Counted from the first letter of the stretch, positions 8,862 to 17,675 are shown. The stretch: 64,000 nucleotides of DNA from DATFVA01 sp963832355 (GCA_963832355.1 CAWHTX010000002.1:1-64000); one strand, 5' to 3'. Made by a program: numbers and translations. Notes: generated from the letters alone by a model not told the origin.

Positions 8862-9998
8862 ATGAGAGAGAAATTTACCGGCAGACTGCTTAACGGCAGA
8901 GTAATAATATTGCTGATGATCATAGTATTCCTTCCTGCTGCCGCAAGCTTTGGCGAAGGTAGTCCGAAGAAGAAAGTTAAACGCTGGCAGGTGGACCTGT
9001 CAATCAGTCCCTACTATGACAGCAATATCCTTAAGTATTCCGACAAATACATTCAGCGTTTCCTTAACCGCGAGGACGAAGGTCGTTTTCAAATCAACCG
9101 GTATGACGACATGGTTTTGCAGTTCGCGGGCGGGGTCTCGTATGAAAACAGGTTTATTAAAAAACTTAAGACCATCTTTTCTGTTGATGCCTGGTATAAC
9201 AGGTATTCTTTCAATAATGTAAAGGACTGGACGCGGTTCAGGGTAGGCTGGCGTCAGTATTTTTATAAGAAATCATATTTCTCGCTGACATATTCCTACA
9301 TCCCCCATTTCTATGTAAGACATTTCAGGGATGAGGACTGGATCAATGTTTACGGCTATATCCCCATTACGTTCCAGCCCTACGAATTTTCAAAGGACGA
9401 CATTAGTTTCTGGATACAGCATTACATTTTTAAGAAAACAAGGATCCGTCTTTACGCTTCATACTACAAGTACTTCCTTGATAAGAATAATACCGAGTAC
9501 GACAGTGATGATTATATGCTTGGGATAAGGCTGTTCCAGACTCTTACCAAAAACATAACCGTAGATGCGGGGTACAAATACTATAAGTCCATTGCAAGGG
9601 GATATGACGGACCGGGGGAAACGAAAGCAACGTCGGATGATGTGGACGCGGATAATTATAGTCACGACTACTTTGCAGGAATTACATACAAGCTGCCGAA
9701 AGTACTTAATATGAGGAATTCAATAAGCGCCGATGTAAACTATGAGAGGACTTTCTTTACTACGAACAACTTTTATGAGGTAGATCCTATCCACGCCGGA
9801 AGGCACGATAAAGTATTCGACCTTAACTTCGAATACCGCATCACACTTCCCGGGGGCACGGATGTATCTGCTTTCTATTCACTTACAACAAGGAAAACCG
9901 GGACTCCCGCCGCGGTTAACTCAGAATATATTTCTGATGAGAAGAGCTACAATCAATACCAGACGGGATTAAAAATCAGTTACAGTTTTAAATTTTAA
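8862..9998 (+). CDS. Outer membrane beta-barrel protein of the pgs operon
   Basis: 378 aa. Signal peptide to about residue 31 (..AAASFGEG), then a long series of alternating aromatic/polar strands (for example YFSLTYSYIPHFYVRHF, RIRLYASYYKYF, VDAGYKYYKSI) separated by charged turns, ending in SYSFKF with a terminal Phe. This is the usual architecture of a transmembrane beta-barrel of about 14-16 strands. The ribosome binding site GGAAGAGTG overlaps the end of the preceding gene. No named family is evident. As the only barrel in the pgs operon it is the obvious candidate for an outer-membrane pore or anchor for the polymer (inference). Confidence 0.8.
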   Translation: MREKFTGRLLNGRVIILLMIIVFLPAAASFGEGSPKKKVKRWQVDLSISPYYDSNILKYSDKYIQRFLNREDEGRFQINRYDDMVLQFAGGVSYENRFIKKLKTIFSVDAWYNRYSFNNVKDWTRFRVGWRQYFYKKSYFSLTYSYIPHFYVRHFRDEDWINVYGYIPITFQPYEFSKDDISFWIQHYIFKKTRIRLYASYYKYFLDKNNTEYDSDDYMLGIRLFQTLTKNITVDAGYKYYKSIARGYDGPGETKATSDDVDADNYSHDYFAGITYKLPKVLNMRNSISADVNYERTFFTTNNFYEVDPIHAGRHDKVFDLNFEYRITLPGGTDVSAFYSLTTRKTGTPAAVNSEYISDEKSYNQYQTGLKISYSFKF

Positions 9999-10015
9999 AT
10001 ACCGAGGATATAAAA

Positions 10016-11017
10016 ATGATCAAATACATATTTACATCGATCGTACTAGCCTTCCTGCTGATCTCCGGATGCGGCACACCGAACGATCCCGAATCTATAC
10101 TTGGCGGCGACGGCGGATATCAGATTGTGGGCAAACTAAAAACCTCCGCGTACGCGCAGGATGTTGTTGTGAAGGATACTCTTGTGTATGTTGCCCAGGG
10201 TGAAGGAGGCCTTGAAATAATCAGTGTGGCCGACCATACGGTACCAATGCTGATTACAAATCTTACGGAAGGCTGCCGCGGGTATTCTTCCAAAATAGCT
10301 ATGGCCGATACCATCGTTTACATCGCATCGGGGATCTTCGGGATAACCGTGGTTGATGTATCGGATCCTTTCCAGCCATGCACCACAATAAATAACAGGA
10401 ATATAAAACCCGGCAAGGATTTCTGCATATATAAGAATTTCCTGTTTACCGCAATAAGTGAAGAAGGTGTTAACATTGCGGAGATCAGCTTTCCATCGCA
10501 GCCCGATCCGCGCGGCACATTGATCACTCCCGGTTACGCGCAGGGCGTGGCATGCTCGTCAGACAGCAATTACGCACTGGTGGCCATCGGTGAGATGGGC
10601 ATTGCCTTTTATGATATTTCTCAGCTTCAGACCGGCTGGGGCATTTACCCCCTTGTTAAACTGGTTGATACCGACGGCTATGCGGAAAATATTTGTATAA
10701 ATCCTGATCAGCCTCTGGCTTACGTTGCTTCGGGTACAGGAGGACTTGCGATAATCGATTACTCGGATTCAACTAACATAAGGCTTGTCGGTAAATTCGA
10801 TACGGGCGGCTACGTAAAAGAGGTTTACTACAGCGCCGGGAAGGTATTCGCGGCCACAGAGCTGCGGGGACTGCAGATCATCGATGTATCAAATCCTTCC
10901 GACCCATACAGGATTGGAACCGTGCAGACATCATTTGCAAAAGGCGTAACGGCCGACGATAATTACATATATGTAGCCGATGAGGAAGAAGGACTAATTA
11001 TTATCTCAATCCCGTAA
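10016..11017 (+). CDS. LVIVD-repeat beta-propeller lipoprotein
   Basis: 333 aa. A lipobox (LLISGC, Cys at about residue 19) follows a short signal sequence, so it should be a lipoprotein. The mature part has six to seven LVIVD-type blades of about 40 residues, each with a V.YVA.G.GGL.IIDVS.P core (GGLEIISVAD, FGITVVDVSDP, MGIAFYDIS, GGLAIIDYSD, RGLQIIDVSNP, EGLIIISI). LVIVD propellers are found in surface proteins of FCB bacteria and probably mediate binding. GAGGATATAAAA precedes the ATG. It sits mid-operon, 17 bases after the barrel gene. Confidence 0.88.
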   Translation: MIKYIFTSIVLAFLLISGCGTPNDPESILGGDGGYQIVGKLKTSAYAQDVVVKDTLVYVAQGEGGLEIISVADHTVPMLITNLTEGCRGYSSKIAMADTIVYIASGIFGITVVDVSDPFQPCTTINNRNIKPGKDFCIYKNFLFTAISEEGVNIAEISFPSQPDPRGTLITPGYAQGVACSSDSNYALVAIGEMGIAFYDISQLQTGWGIYPLVKLVDTDGYAENICINPDQPLAYVASGTGGLAIIDYSDSTNIRLVGKFDTGGYVKEVYYSAGKVFAATELRGLQIIDVSNPSDPYRIGTVQTSFAKGVTADDNYIYVADEEEGLIIISIP

Positions 11018-11034
11018 GAAAACAGGTCTTATTT

Positions 11035-12210
11035 ATGCCGACAAACCTCATAGATGCGGAGCCGCAGCAAGCCGGAGAACCGGCGGGAGTGAGTGAAAAA
11101 ACTGCTCCCGGTACAAGGACGAAACGGTTCGAATTCATCGACCAGTTCAGGGGATTCATTGTAATCCTCATGCTCCTGGATCACAGCTCTTATTATCTGA
11201 ATTCGATCTGGAAATACCTCGACCCTCTCGATCCCCTCTTCTCGTCGTGGGGACAGTTTATTTTACGTTATTCATCTTACCTCTGCGCCCCGGGTTTCCT
11301 TATGATGAACGGCGCGATGGTATGGTATACCTTCCAGAAAAGGAAGAGTAAAGGCGTACCCGTAAGCGAGACGAGGTGGTATCTGATAAAGAGAAGTCTC
11401 TTTTTGGTTCTCCTTCAGATGACCTGGGTAAACTCATCGTGGAGCGGGTTTGAACGATTCGATCCCTTTCATCTCGGGATAATATCTTCCATCGGGATGT
11501 CGATGATCCTTCTTACTTTTATAATGCAGTTTAAGTGGCAGATCCGGCTTGCCATCGCGATCGCTATACTGCTCATTCACCCGTTCCTGCTTCAGATACA
11601 TTACGATCCCAATAATACATGGCAGATGGCGATAATGCAGACCTTTGTAGATGCCGGCAAGTTCAACAAGTATCCCGTTATTCCATGGTTTGCCGTTGCG
11701 GTGCTTGGTTCAGTAATGGCGCCCGGGTGGCTGAGGGCATGGAAGACCGATAAGGAGAAGATCTTATACAGTCTGGGTATTGCCCTTGGTGCGTTTATTA
11801 TCGCGATCGCGATCCGGATGTTCCGCGGCTACGGCAATATCTTTCCCTTCTCTGATTTTGGTTCGTATTCATTTTTCTATGATCAGAAATACCCGCCGAG
11901 TTTGTATTTCAACATATGGTTCTTTGCAAGCGTGGTTACAGGAGTTGCGTTCTTCATCGCATTGTACAAATACATTCCGAAGGTCTTTGACGTGATCGGG
12001 ATTGTGGGCAAGGTGCCCCTGTTCTTCTACTGTATGCATATAGCGCTGCTGGGCATCTTTTCAAAGCGCATCGACCTCTTTTACCGCATCGGGGGTCTCA
12101 CTGAAACCCTGATCGGTGCTGCCATACTGCTTACGGTAATGCTGCTGCTGTCAGCCTGGTTCTGGAAGGTAAAGCAGGCGAGCTCAAACGTAATAATTAA
12201 GATGATCTGA
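11035..12210 (+). CDS. DUF1624 / HGSNAT-like membrane acyltransferase
   Basis: 391 aa. After a hydrophilic N-terminus of about 35 residues the motif RFEFIDQFRGFIVILMLLDHSSYY marks the first helix of the DUF1624/heparan-alpha-glucosaminide N-acetyltransferase fold, with the conserved D..RG and DH residues. About ten membrane helices follow, including one ending in PLFFYCMHIALLG. Related proteins transfer acetyl groups across the membrane to extracytoplasmic sugars; some are only uncharacterised DUF1624. In this operon it might acylate the exported polymer or a co-exported glycan (inference). AGGT precedes the ATG, 17 bases after the previous stop. Confidence 0.82.
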   Translation: MPTNLIDAEPQQAGEPAGVSEKTAPGTRTKRFEFIDQFRGFIVILMLLDHSSYYLNSIWKYLDPLDPLFSSWGQFILRYSSYLCAPGFLMMNGAMVWYTFQKRKSKGVPVSETRWYLIKRSLFLVLLQMTWVNSSWSGFERFDPFHLGIISSIGMSMILLTFIMQFKWQIRLAIAIAILLIHPFLLQIHYDPNNTWQMAIMQTFVDAGKFNKYPVIPWFAVAVLGSVMAPGWLRAWKTDKEKILYSLGIALGAFIIAIAIRMFRGYGNIFPFSDFGSYSFFYDQKYPPSLYFNIWFFASVVTGVAFFIALYKYIPKVFDVIGIVGKVPLFFYCMHIALLGIFSKRIDLFYRIGGLTETLIGAAILLTVMLLLSAWFWKVKQASSNVIIKMI

Positions 12211-12216
12211 GAAATT

Positions 12217-12771
12217 ATGAAGAGAAACTTATTTACCGGTATTATAGTTACAGGAATTGCAGCGGGGATATACATCTTCTCTTCTGCCGGCTGCTCCTCG
12301 CGTCTCGATCCCGTAACTAATGAGGATGGCGCCGTTTTATTTTCTCCGAAAGACAGTTCAGATCTTGATACTGAGGTTCTGCTTTATAAGGGAACCGACG
12401 ATGAGGGTCGTCCTCTCACCACTGATATTTATACCATCGATGAAAGATCGAAAGTTTATGCTTCGGTAAAATTACTGAACCGGGAGTTTAACCGGGGTCG
12501 CGATATAATGGTGCACGTCGACTGGATAGATCCCGACGGGAATTCATTCTTTATGAAAAGAGAAGACATAGCAAAAGACGATACGACTTCGGAAATTAAA
12601 AGCGCAATATCGATACCGGCCGATAAAAGAGATCCCGGCAGCTATAAATTCAGGGTTTACTTATACAGGGAGCTTGCCGTAGAAAAGAACTTTTCACTTG
12701 TTAATTACAATGCCGACTCCGCGGCAGTATTTACAGGTAACTCTGCATACCCGGTTAAAGCATGCTATTAA
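12217..12771 (+). CDS. Lipoprotein with a repeated beta domain, N-terminal part (frameshifted)
   Basis: 184 codons before a premature TAA. The N-terminus is a lipoprotein signal with lipobox SSAGC (Cys about residue 26). Residues 40-160 form one copy of a beta domain: SKVYASVKL...IMVHVDWIDPDGNSFF...PGSYKFRVYLY.. EKNFSL. Two further copies lie in the +1 frame directly downstream (12761-13486). Removing one base near 12751-12769 (in the CCGGTTAAAGCAT stretch) joins them into a single protein of about 422 aa with three equal repeats. It is the last gene of the pgs run, six bases after the acyltransferase. Function unknown. Whether the shift is real or a sequencing error cannot be told from the sequence. 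Confidence 0.72.
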   Translation: MKRNLFTGIIVTGIAAGIYIFSSAGCSSRLDPVTNEDGAVLFSPKDSSDLDTEVLLYKGTDDEGRPLTTDIYTIDERSKVYASVKLLNREFNRGRDIMVHVDWIDPDGNSFFMKREDIAKDDTTSEIKSAISIPADKRDPGSYKFRVYLYRELAVEKNFSLVNYNADSAAVFTGNSAYPVKACY

Positions 12772-13486
12772 GCTGGGCAGCACTTATGACCGCAACAGTA
12801 CTATGCCGAAAGACACGGGGACAGTTTTTGAACTGGGAAGCAAAGCAAAAGTTTATGCAGGGATTGTGCTGGAAAATAAGGAGCACTATAAGGGCAAAGA
12901 GTTTTCCGGCGAGATAAGATGGTGCGGAGAAGACGGTAACCCGTTCTATAGTAAGAGCTTCACAATATCTCCTTTTGATCGCTCTGCTGAGCTGAGCAGT
13001 GCCGTATCGGCAAACAACAGCTCACGCGAACCGGGCACTTATAAGCTCGGGATATATCTCTACAACAGGCTTATCGGCGAAAGAACTTTCAGACTTATCC
13101 CGGAAGTTAAGAAGGAAATAAAGCTTACAAAGGTTAAAGGAATAGATGCGGGAATTATTTTCTGCAGTAAAGTTGGCCGAAAGTCGGGTAAGGCTTACGG
13201 GATATCCGATAATTTCGCGATAAAGAAAAAAGGACGTGTACATTCTTTAGTAACCATAGCCGACACGCGGGTAAAGCCCGGGAAGTCGTCAATCAAAATT
13301 GAATGGGTCTCACCGGATAACGAATCATTTTACTCGAAGACATTTAAGATCTCCGGGAAAAAGAAGTCGACAGTTCTGAATAATTCGATATCAGTGACGA
13401 AGAAGAGAAAGCCGGGCACATACAAATGCAGGGTCTACTTCAACAATAACCTTATTGCGGAGAAATCTTTTACACTTTCATCTTAG
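12761..13486 (+). CDS. Lipoprotein repeat domains 2 and 3, continuation of the preceding gene in the +1 frame
   Basis: 242 codons in the frame reached by dropping one base near 12760. They hold two more copies of the same domain: AKVYAGIVLENKEHYKG...IRWCGEDGNPFYSKSF...PGTYKLGIYLYNR.. ERTFRL, and RVHSLVTIADTRVKPGK...IEWVSPDNESFYSKTF...PGTYKCRVYFNNN.. EKSFTL. There is no convincing independent start: an internal ATG exists at 12803 but has no clear ribosome binding site, and it would remove the beginning of repeat 2. I therefore treat this as the displaced C-terminal two thirds of the lipoprotein that begins at 12217. Confidence 0.7.
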   Translation, partial: HAIKLGSTYDRNSTMPKDTGTVFELGSKAKVYAGIVLENKEHYKGKEFSGEIRWCGEDGNPFYSKSFTISPFDRSAELSSAVSANNSSREPGTYKLGIYLYNRLIGERTFRLIPEVKKEIKLTKVKGIDAGIIFCSKVGRKSGKAYGISDNFAIKKKGRVHSLVTIADTRVKPGKSSIKIEWVSPDNESFYSKTFKISGKKKSTVLNNSISVTKKRKPGTYKCRVYFNNNLIAEKSFTLSS

Positions 13487-13487
13487 T

Positions 13488-13594
13488 CCCGCTTTGCCTG
13501 GTCTACACATCGTGGTTCTTACTTAACCGCACCGATCGTGCGTGCATCGCGCCGCTGCACCGTTCGCTTTCGTATTCCCTTCCCCGCTTTGCCT
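13488..13594. repeat. Short direct repeat pair in the spacer before the HiPIP gene
   Basis: CCCGCTTTGCCT occurs at 13488-13499 and again at 13583-13594. The spacer between the lipoprotein and the HiPIP-like gene (13487-13664) is otherwise without a recognisable gene. Significance unknown; chance is possible. Confidence 0.4.
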
Positions 13595-13664
13595 CGTGTG
13601 AAATATCGCAACATTCTCTAAATTCCGGATCAATAATTTTGTGAGTCAACAAACCGAGGCCACC

Positions 13665-14039
13665 ATGAAAAAACTTTCACGAAAAAACTTCCTGAAAAAC
13701 ATTTTCTTCTCGGGTACTTTGCTGCTGGGAGGAAGTACACTGCTTGCAGCCTGCGGAGGCGGCGAGAAGAAACCGGCCGGTAACGAAGCGGGTGAACAGT
13801 CTAATGTAAACGATCCCTGCAGTGACACAAGCAATATGTCGGATGCCGATCTGGCAACACGGAAGCAGTATAATTACAGGGGACAAACGCCGAAATCTGA
13901 TGAGTTCTGCAGTAACTGCCTTCACTGGAGGCCGCCGACAGGAAGCGGACCCTGCGGTACCTGCGAGCTGGTTAAGGGTCCCATTAACCCTAACGGCTAC
14001 TGCGACCAGTGGATGAAAAAACCTGTAACGGTCGGCTGA
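13665..14039 (+). CDS. High-potential iron-sulfur protein (HiPIP)-like exported protein
   Basis: 124 aa from ATG 13665, chosen because GAGG lies five bases upstream; a GTG at 13641 is a weaker alternative. The N-terminus MKKLSRKNFLKNIFFSG has the shape of a twin-arginine-like (here R-K) signal, followed by a hydrophobic core and LLAACGGG, a possible lipobox. The C-terminal 40 residues carry the HiPIP pattern CSNCLHW...CELVKGP..PNGYCDQW, with an extra Cys in PCGTC. HiPIPs hold one [4Fe-4S] cluster and shuttle electrons in the periplasm; many are Tat-exported. The gene abuts the convergent GH31 gene with no gap. Partner enzymes are not identifiable here. Confidence 0.8.
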   Translation: MKKLSRKNFLKNIFFSGTLLLGGSTLLAACGGGEKKPAGNEAGEQSNVNDPCSDTSNMSDADLATRKQYNYRGQTPKSDEFCSNCLHWRPPTGSGPCGTCELVKGPINPNGYCDQWMKKPVTVG

Positions 14040-16529
14040 TCAATTAACTTTTATTTCGATCTTCGGGTTGTACTTATAATCGATGACGATCGGGTCTCCA
14101 CCGGCTCCGTTTGCTTCGGAGACGTATTTGATTACAAGCAGCTTTTTTTCAGGATCGAATAAATACCCGGCTTCTCTGATTTTCTCGTAGTCTTTCTGAG
14201 AAAAATGACCGAGCCTGGTTCCATTGACAGTTATACTCTTGACCGGTTCCGTTCTGTAGATCTCCAGAGTGTAAGTAATCAACCGGGGTGTGTAGTCCCC
14301 TTCCTTCTTCTCAAGTTTTATATAAAGTCCTTGTTCATTTTTAACGGAAATGTCCGTCACCAGGTAATCGCCATCCTGGTACTTCAGAGTGTTCCCGTCA
14401 TCCTGGTATAACTCGTAGTTGGAATTTGTTCCGGGGAAAATCTTTAGCTTCAGGAAATGAACATCCGGTCCGATCTGGGTTGTGTATTCCTGTTTTTCAC
14501 GCATCGGAATTACCCCGCCTTCCTTTATAAACAGCGGGATCCTGTAGATGGGGGCGTCTACCAGTATCCACTGACCACCTTCGTACACTTTATTGTCCCA
14601 CCATCCGATCCATTTACCTTCGGGCAGGTAAAGCTTCTTTGAGTTTTCATATTCTGAAACCACAGGAGCGACAAGCAGATTATCACCCACCATAAACTGG
14701 TACTGTGCATCGTGTGAATAACACTGGTCATCGTTTTGGTAATTCAGGAACATTGATCTTACGATCGGCACGCCTGTTTTATGCGCAGTATAAAACTCAG
14801 TGTAGAAGAAAGGCAGCAGTTCATAACGGAGGTCCATAACATCCTTTACCCATCTTTCAACTTCCTCACCGAATGCCCACGGCTCCTGGTCGCGTGTATT
14901 TATAATTGTATGTCCCCTGTAAAAAGGAGTAAACGCACCAAGCTCCATCCACCGGGTATAAAGCCGCTGCGAGGGCGATCCGAAGAACCCGCCCACATCG
15001 CTTCCGCAGAAAGCCACACCGCTTAGACTTAAGCCCTGCACCATCGTACAGGCAAGTTTCAGGTGCGTTTCGCTTGCGGCATTATCGCCCGTCCATACTG
15101 CGGCGTACCTTTGTATGCCCGAAAATCCTGCGCGAGTTAATATAAAAGGACGCCTGCCCGGAAGATGATTTTTAATCCCTTCAAATGTAGCTTTCGCCAT
15201 CTCGAGAGCATAAACATTGTGGATCTTCTTGTAGTTTGCGCCAAAGCCGTTATCATCGAACTGAATTATATCAGGTATTGCCTGTCCCCACGCGGACGGC
15301 TCATTCATATCATTCCATATACCGGCAACACCTTTCTCCATAAGCTCTGCATTCTTCTTACCCCACCACTCGCGGGTTTCCTTCTTTGTGAAGTCGGGAA
15401 AATACGCCCAACCCGGCCACACTTCGCCCTGGTAAACAACGCCGTCGGGATACTTTGCGAAGAGATCCTGTTTTAATCCTTCGGCGGCGACCTCATAACC
15501 ATTCGTATCGGCCTTAACGCCGGGATCGATTATGGTAATTATTTTAAAGCCCTCGTCGTTAAGTTCATTAGCCATCTTATAAGGATTTGGGAATCTTTTA
15601 TCATCCCAGGTAAATACCCTGTAGCCGTTCATGTAGTGGATGTCGAGGTAGATAACATCGCAGGGTATATGCCTGTTCCGGAAGTTCTGCGCCAGGTTCA
15701 TCACCGTTGATTCCGGATAATAGCTCCACTTGCTCTGCTGGTAGCCGAGCGACCACATCGGCGGCATTTCCATCCTGCCGGTGAGCAGAGTGTAAAGCGA
15801 AATTACTTTTTTAATTTCGGGACCGTTTATAAAGTAGTAATCAAGTTCTCCCTTCTCTGCACCGAACCAGTAAAAACGGTTATTGCTTGCACCCATGTTA
15901 AAGTATGAACGGTAAGTGTTATCGAAAAATATTCCGTAAGCTTTATGGTTACGGATACCTATGAAGAAAGGGATCGACTGGTAGAGAGGGTCCTGCTTCT
16001 CGGTATAATCGGGAGTGTCTGAATTCCACATTGTCCACTGTTCACCGTTCTTCCTGAGGTTCCCTGTTTTTTCTCCGAGTCCGTAAAACATTTCATCGTT
16101 AAACAATGTTTTGAAGCAGCGTACCTCATCGGCGTCAAACGCAACACCGAAACTTTTTTCATCCTCATTCAGCAGGTTCATATCCTTATCGTAAATACTC
16201 ACCCTGCAGGGAGATTTTGAAACCCTCACAATGAGAGCGCTGGTAGAGACCTCGTAGTAACCAGGGTTTTCCTTATAAGAGAAGGGTCCCGCTGAATTAT
16301 CTACAACAGCATAAGAAGGAGCCTTTGAGAATTCATCTTTATTAGTGAATCTGAAACGAACAATGTCATCATTAACCACATAAAGGTTGAACAATGCATT
16401 GGTGAGCTTAAACTCCACGCCGGTTTCATTTTTATCGGCCGAAACAACATCCCCGGCATATTGAAAATCGGCATAAGTATTATTAATTAGTGCTGCCATA
16501 AAAACGATTAAAAATAATTTTCTGAACAT
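14040..16529 (-). CDS. Secreted glycoside hydrolase family 31 (alpha-glucosidase/xylosidase type)
   Basis: 829 aa from ATG 16529, preferred because GGAAG is five bases upstream and the protein then starts with a signal peptide (MFRKLFLIVFMAALINNTYA). An in-frame extension to 16808 would add an unlikely cytoplasmic leader. Order: N-terminal beta-sandwich (about 25-240), (beta/alpha)8 barrel (about 250-590), then C-terminal beta domains. The nucleophile motif GIWNDMNEP places D407 as nucleophile, and D482 in WTGDN is the likely acid/base. The family retains alpha configuration and attacks alpha-glucosides, alpha-xylosides or sulfoquinovosides; substrate is not decided by these motifs. Probably periplasmic or surface-located. 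No other polysaccharide genes adjoin it. Confidence 0.93.
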   Translation of the reverse strand: MFRKLFLIVFMAALINNTYADFQYAGDVVSADKNETGVEFKLTNALFNLYVVNDDIVRFRFTNKDEFSKAPSYAVVDNSAGPFSYKENPGYYEVSTSALIVRVSKSPCRVSIYDKDMNLLNEDEKSFGVAFDADEVRCFKTLFNDEMFYGLGEKTGNLRKNGEQWTMWNSDTPDYTEKQDPLYQSIPFFIGIRNHKAYGIFFDNTYRSYFNMGASNNRFYWFGAEKGELDYYFINGPEIKKVISLYTLLTGRMEMPPMWSLGYQQSKWSYYPESTVMNLAQNFRNRHIPCDVIYLDIHYMNGYRVFTWDDKRFPNPYKMANELNDEGFKIITIIDPGVKADTNGYEVAAEGLKQDLFAKYPDGVVYQGEVWPGWAYFPDFTKKETREWWGKKNAELMEKGVAGIWNDMNEPSAWGQAIPDIIQFDDNGFGANYKKIHNVYALEMAKATFEGIKNHLPGRRPFILTRAGFSGIQRYAAVWTGDNAASETHLKLACTMVQGLSLSGVAFCGSDVGGFFGSPSQRLYTRWMELGAFTPFYRGHTIINTRDQEPWAFGEEVERWVKDVMDLRYELLPFFYTEFYTAHKTGVPIVRSMFLNYQNDDQCYSHDAQYQFMVGDNLLVAPVVSEYENSKKLYLPEGKWIGWWDNKVYEGGQWILVDAPIYRIPLFIKEGGVIPMREKQEYTTQIGPDVHFLKLKIFPGTNSNYELYQDDGNTLKYQDGDYLVTDISVKNEQGLYIKLEKKEGDYTPRLITYTLEIYRTEPVKSITVNGTRLGHFSQKDYEKIREAGYLFDPEKKLLVIKYVSEANGAGGDPIVIDYKYNPKIEIKVN

Positions 16530-16762
16530 TTTTCTTCCGTTGAGATAAATTGGAAGTATTTCGTTTGAAAAATAAAGAAAATGCGTGAATAATTGTATCG
16601 GCGGGATTATTACAAAAAGAAAATCCATCAATGTGTACAATATTCTTCTTTTTTTATTATCTTTCCTGAGTTCAATAGAGAGGATCCGTGCTTTGTTTTC
16701 ACTGTTGAAATTCCCGCCAATCTCTGTTGAATATTTCATCAAAAAACGTCGAAAAAGCGGGA

Positions 16763-16787
16763 TGAACCGTCCTTGAACCGTCTCTAA
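16763..16787 (+). repeat. Tandem 11-mer repeat TTGAACCGTCY, copy 1
   Basis: Two near-identical units (TGAACCGTCC then TTGAACCGTCT) followed by CTAA. The 25-base segment matches 34610-34634 on the opposite strand at 23 of 25 positions. Confidence 0.6.
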
Positions 16788-17005
16788 ACCTTTCCACATA
16801 CGTCTCACAAACGTCTCTAAACCGTCCTAACTACCGGGACACTGCGGCCATTCCCCCATCGCAGCCGGTGATTGATCTGAACCGGCGGGTCAACTTTCCA
16901 TCGCTATGAAGTGGGACGGAATCCCCAGGCATCTCAGCCCGCCAACAAACCTCTGCCAATAAACCGGAACTTCACCCTGTAAATCAATTCACCGACCCCA
17001 TCTCC

Positions 17006-17035
17006 GCGGAAATGACGTAATGTCACTATTTCCGC
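17006..17035. promoter_or_regulatory. Hyphenated palindrome upstream of the CBS gene
   Basis: GCGGAAA-TGAC-GTAAT-GTCA-CTA-TTTCCGC: seven plus four complementary base pairs around a five-base centre, with a three-base bulge on one side. It lies 155 bases upstream of the CBS gene. It may be an operator or an RNA hairpin; there is no T-tract, so it is not a standard terminator. Confidence 0.5.
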
Positions 17036-17189
17036 ACGGATGCAACTGACCTAATACTATGCATTTTGAGCCGTATCATACACACGGGTAAATTTTTACC
17101 CCGCATTAAATTAATAGTGCTTCTTTGAATAATTTTATCTATTATCTGTTAAGCCTCCCGTCATTAAAAAAACGAGAAAGGACTATCTT

Positions 17190-17660
17190 ATGAGGACTGT
17201 TAGAGAAATTATATCCGGCAAAGGTAATGATGTTTATTCTGTTTCTCCTGATGATACCATATTTAATGCCTTAAAGCTTATGGCGGAGAAAAAAATAGGG
17301 GCAGTACTGGTAATTGAAAACGGGGAAATTGCAGGGATAATGTCAGAGAGAGATTATGCCAGGAAAGTTGTTCTTGAAGGGAAATCGTCAAAGGACGCTT
17401 CAGTACGTGAAATTATGTCGCATAAAGTAATCTATGTTGATATAGACCGGATGGTTGAGGAGTGTATGGCCCTGATGATTGAAAAGCGGATCAGGCACCT
17501 CCCTGTGTTTGAACAAAATAAATTAGCGGGAATGATCTCCATCGGGGATGTTGTTAAAGCCGTAATCGATGAAAAAGAATTCGTAATAAGTCAGCTTGTT
17601 CAGTACATCAAAAGTACTCCCGAGATAGTTGAGGATACAGGTAAAACGGAATCCGTTTAA
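17190..17660 (+). CDS. Tandem CBS-domain protein
   Basis: 156 aa, GAAAGGA eight bases before the ATG. Two CBS motifs span about residues 12-66 (VSPDDTIFNALKLM...GIMSERDYARKVV) and 75-130 (HKVIYVDIDRMVEECMALM...HLPVFEQNKLAGMISIGDVVKAVI). The stand-alone pair is a Bateman module that binds adenine nucleotides (AMP, ATP, NADH or SAM in characterised cases) and usually acts as a small regulator. Its partner is not evident. It converges on the PEBP gene 15 bases downstream. Confidence 0.92.
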   Translation: MRTVREIISGKGNDVYSVSPDDTIFNALKLMAEKKIGAVLVIENGEIAGIMSERDYARKVVLEGKSSKDASVREIMSHKVIYVDIDRMVEECMALMIEKRIRHLPVFEQNKLAGMISIGDVVKAVIDEKEFVISQLVQYIKSTPEIVEDTGKTESV

Positions 17661-17675
17661 GCAGCAGTTTTAATT

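Larger units (their letters stand above)
16530..17189. other. Long intergenic spacer between GH31 and the CBS gene
   Basis: 660 bases with no credible gene. The first part is AT-rich and could hold the GH31 promoter. From about 16740 it becomes rich in CCGTC, GTCTC and CCGG words: it holds one copy of a tandem 11-mer repeat (16763-16787), an ACGTCTC...ACGTCTCTAAACCGTCC tract (16800-16830) and a hyphenated palindrome (17006-17035). The segment resembles the spacers at 34.25-34.64 kb and 37.26-37.46 kb in word content. Confidence 0.6.

Noticed and set aside
16530..16808. N-terminal extension of the GH31 protein
   Set aside because: It would place an extra hydrophobic leader before an obvious signal peptide. 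The ATG at 16529 has a good ribosome binding site.
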